Assembly: GCA_003640335.1 (NCBI GenBank)
Contig: RBKG01000175.1
Location: 1 to 7,280, forward strand
From: Porphyromonas sp.
Lineage (GTDB): Bacteria; Bacteroidota; Bacteroidia; Bacteroidales; Porphyromonadaceae
Length of the DNA stretch: 7,280 bases
Reading direction: 5' to 3'
Part shown: positions 7,227 to 7,280 of the stretch, piece after piece
Numbering within the stretch: position 1 is the stretch's first letter
How the letters are laid out: the number at the start of each line of letters is the position of its first letter
Program-made: the position numbers and the translations under genes
The notes under the pieces: generated by a model
The model's input: the letters and a program-made list of their open reading frames with translations, nothing else
The model's database searches: none
What the model was told of the DNA's origin: nothing

Positions 7227-7280
7227 TGTGTCTATGCAATAATTTCAAAAAAGTAAGTACGCGTAAACACTTTAGTGAGT

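Noticed and set aside
7227..7280. Possible minus-strand promoter or gene end downstream of the terminator
   Set aside because: The reverse complement has TTACTTTTTTG, which does not fit TAnnTTTG, and the stretch is too short to judge any neighbouring gene.

Overview
The window holds one complete, tightly packed four-gene operon of the SusC/SusD type, all on the + strand, and almost nothing else. The organism is very probably a member of the Bacteroidota, most likely order Bacteroidales. Reasons: a SusC/SusD pair, a Bacteroidetes-type promoter (TTTG ... TAnnTTTG), no strong Shine-Dalgarno sequence before most starts, consecutive lipoproteins, and base composition that looks by eye like low-to-mid 40s percent GC. 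The genus cannot be fixed from the sequence alone; Porphyromonas or a relative is a guess.

Layout. Positions 1-131 are a non-coding leader with one convincing promoter (about 71-105) and a short inverted repeat over its -7 box (97-116). Positions 132-3233 encode a SusC/RagA-type TonB-dependent outer-membrane transporter. Positions 3237-4817 encode its SusD/RagB lipoprotein partner. Positions 4817-5848 encode a lipoprotein with a zinc-metallopeptidase HExxH motif. Positions 5857-7164 encode a lipoprotein that I recognise as DUF4302-like. The gaps are 3 nt, -1 nt (a one-base stop/start overlap) and 8 nt, so one mRNA is expected. A stem-loop followed by a T-run at 7187-7226 closes the operon. 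The remaining 54 bases (7227-7280) show nothing I can support.

How the genes may work together (inference). The SusC barrel with its SusD lid would bind a ligand at the cell surface and import it using TonB energy. The metallopeptidase lipoprotein could cleave or trim a peptide or protein ligand, or act on a carrier protein, beside the transporter. The DUF4302-like lipoprotein may be an extra surface binding or assembly protein. There is no glycoside hydrolase, polysaccharide lyase, sulfatase, hybrid two-component sensor or sigma/anti-sigma pair in the window, so a glycan substrate has no support here. A peptide, glycopeptide or metal-containing ligand is more plausible, but the substrate is unknown.

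Points most worth a second look are the unusually short SusC plug with a degraded signature motif, the zinc-ligand arrangement of the peptidase, the possible operator over the promoter, and the unassigned function of the conserved metallopeptidase + DUF4302 gene set.
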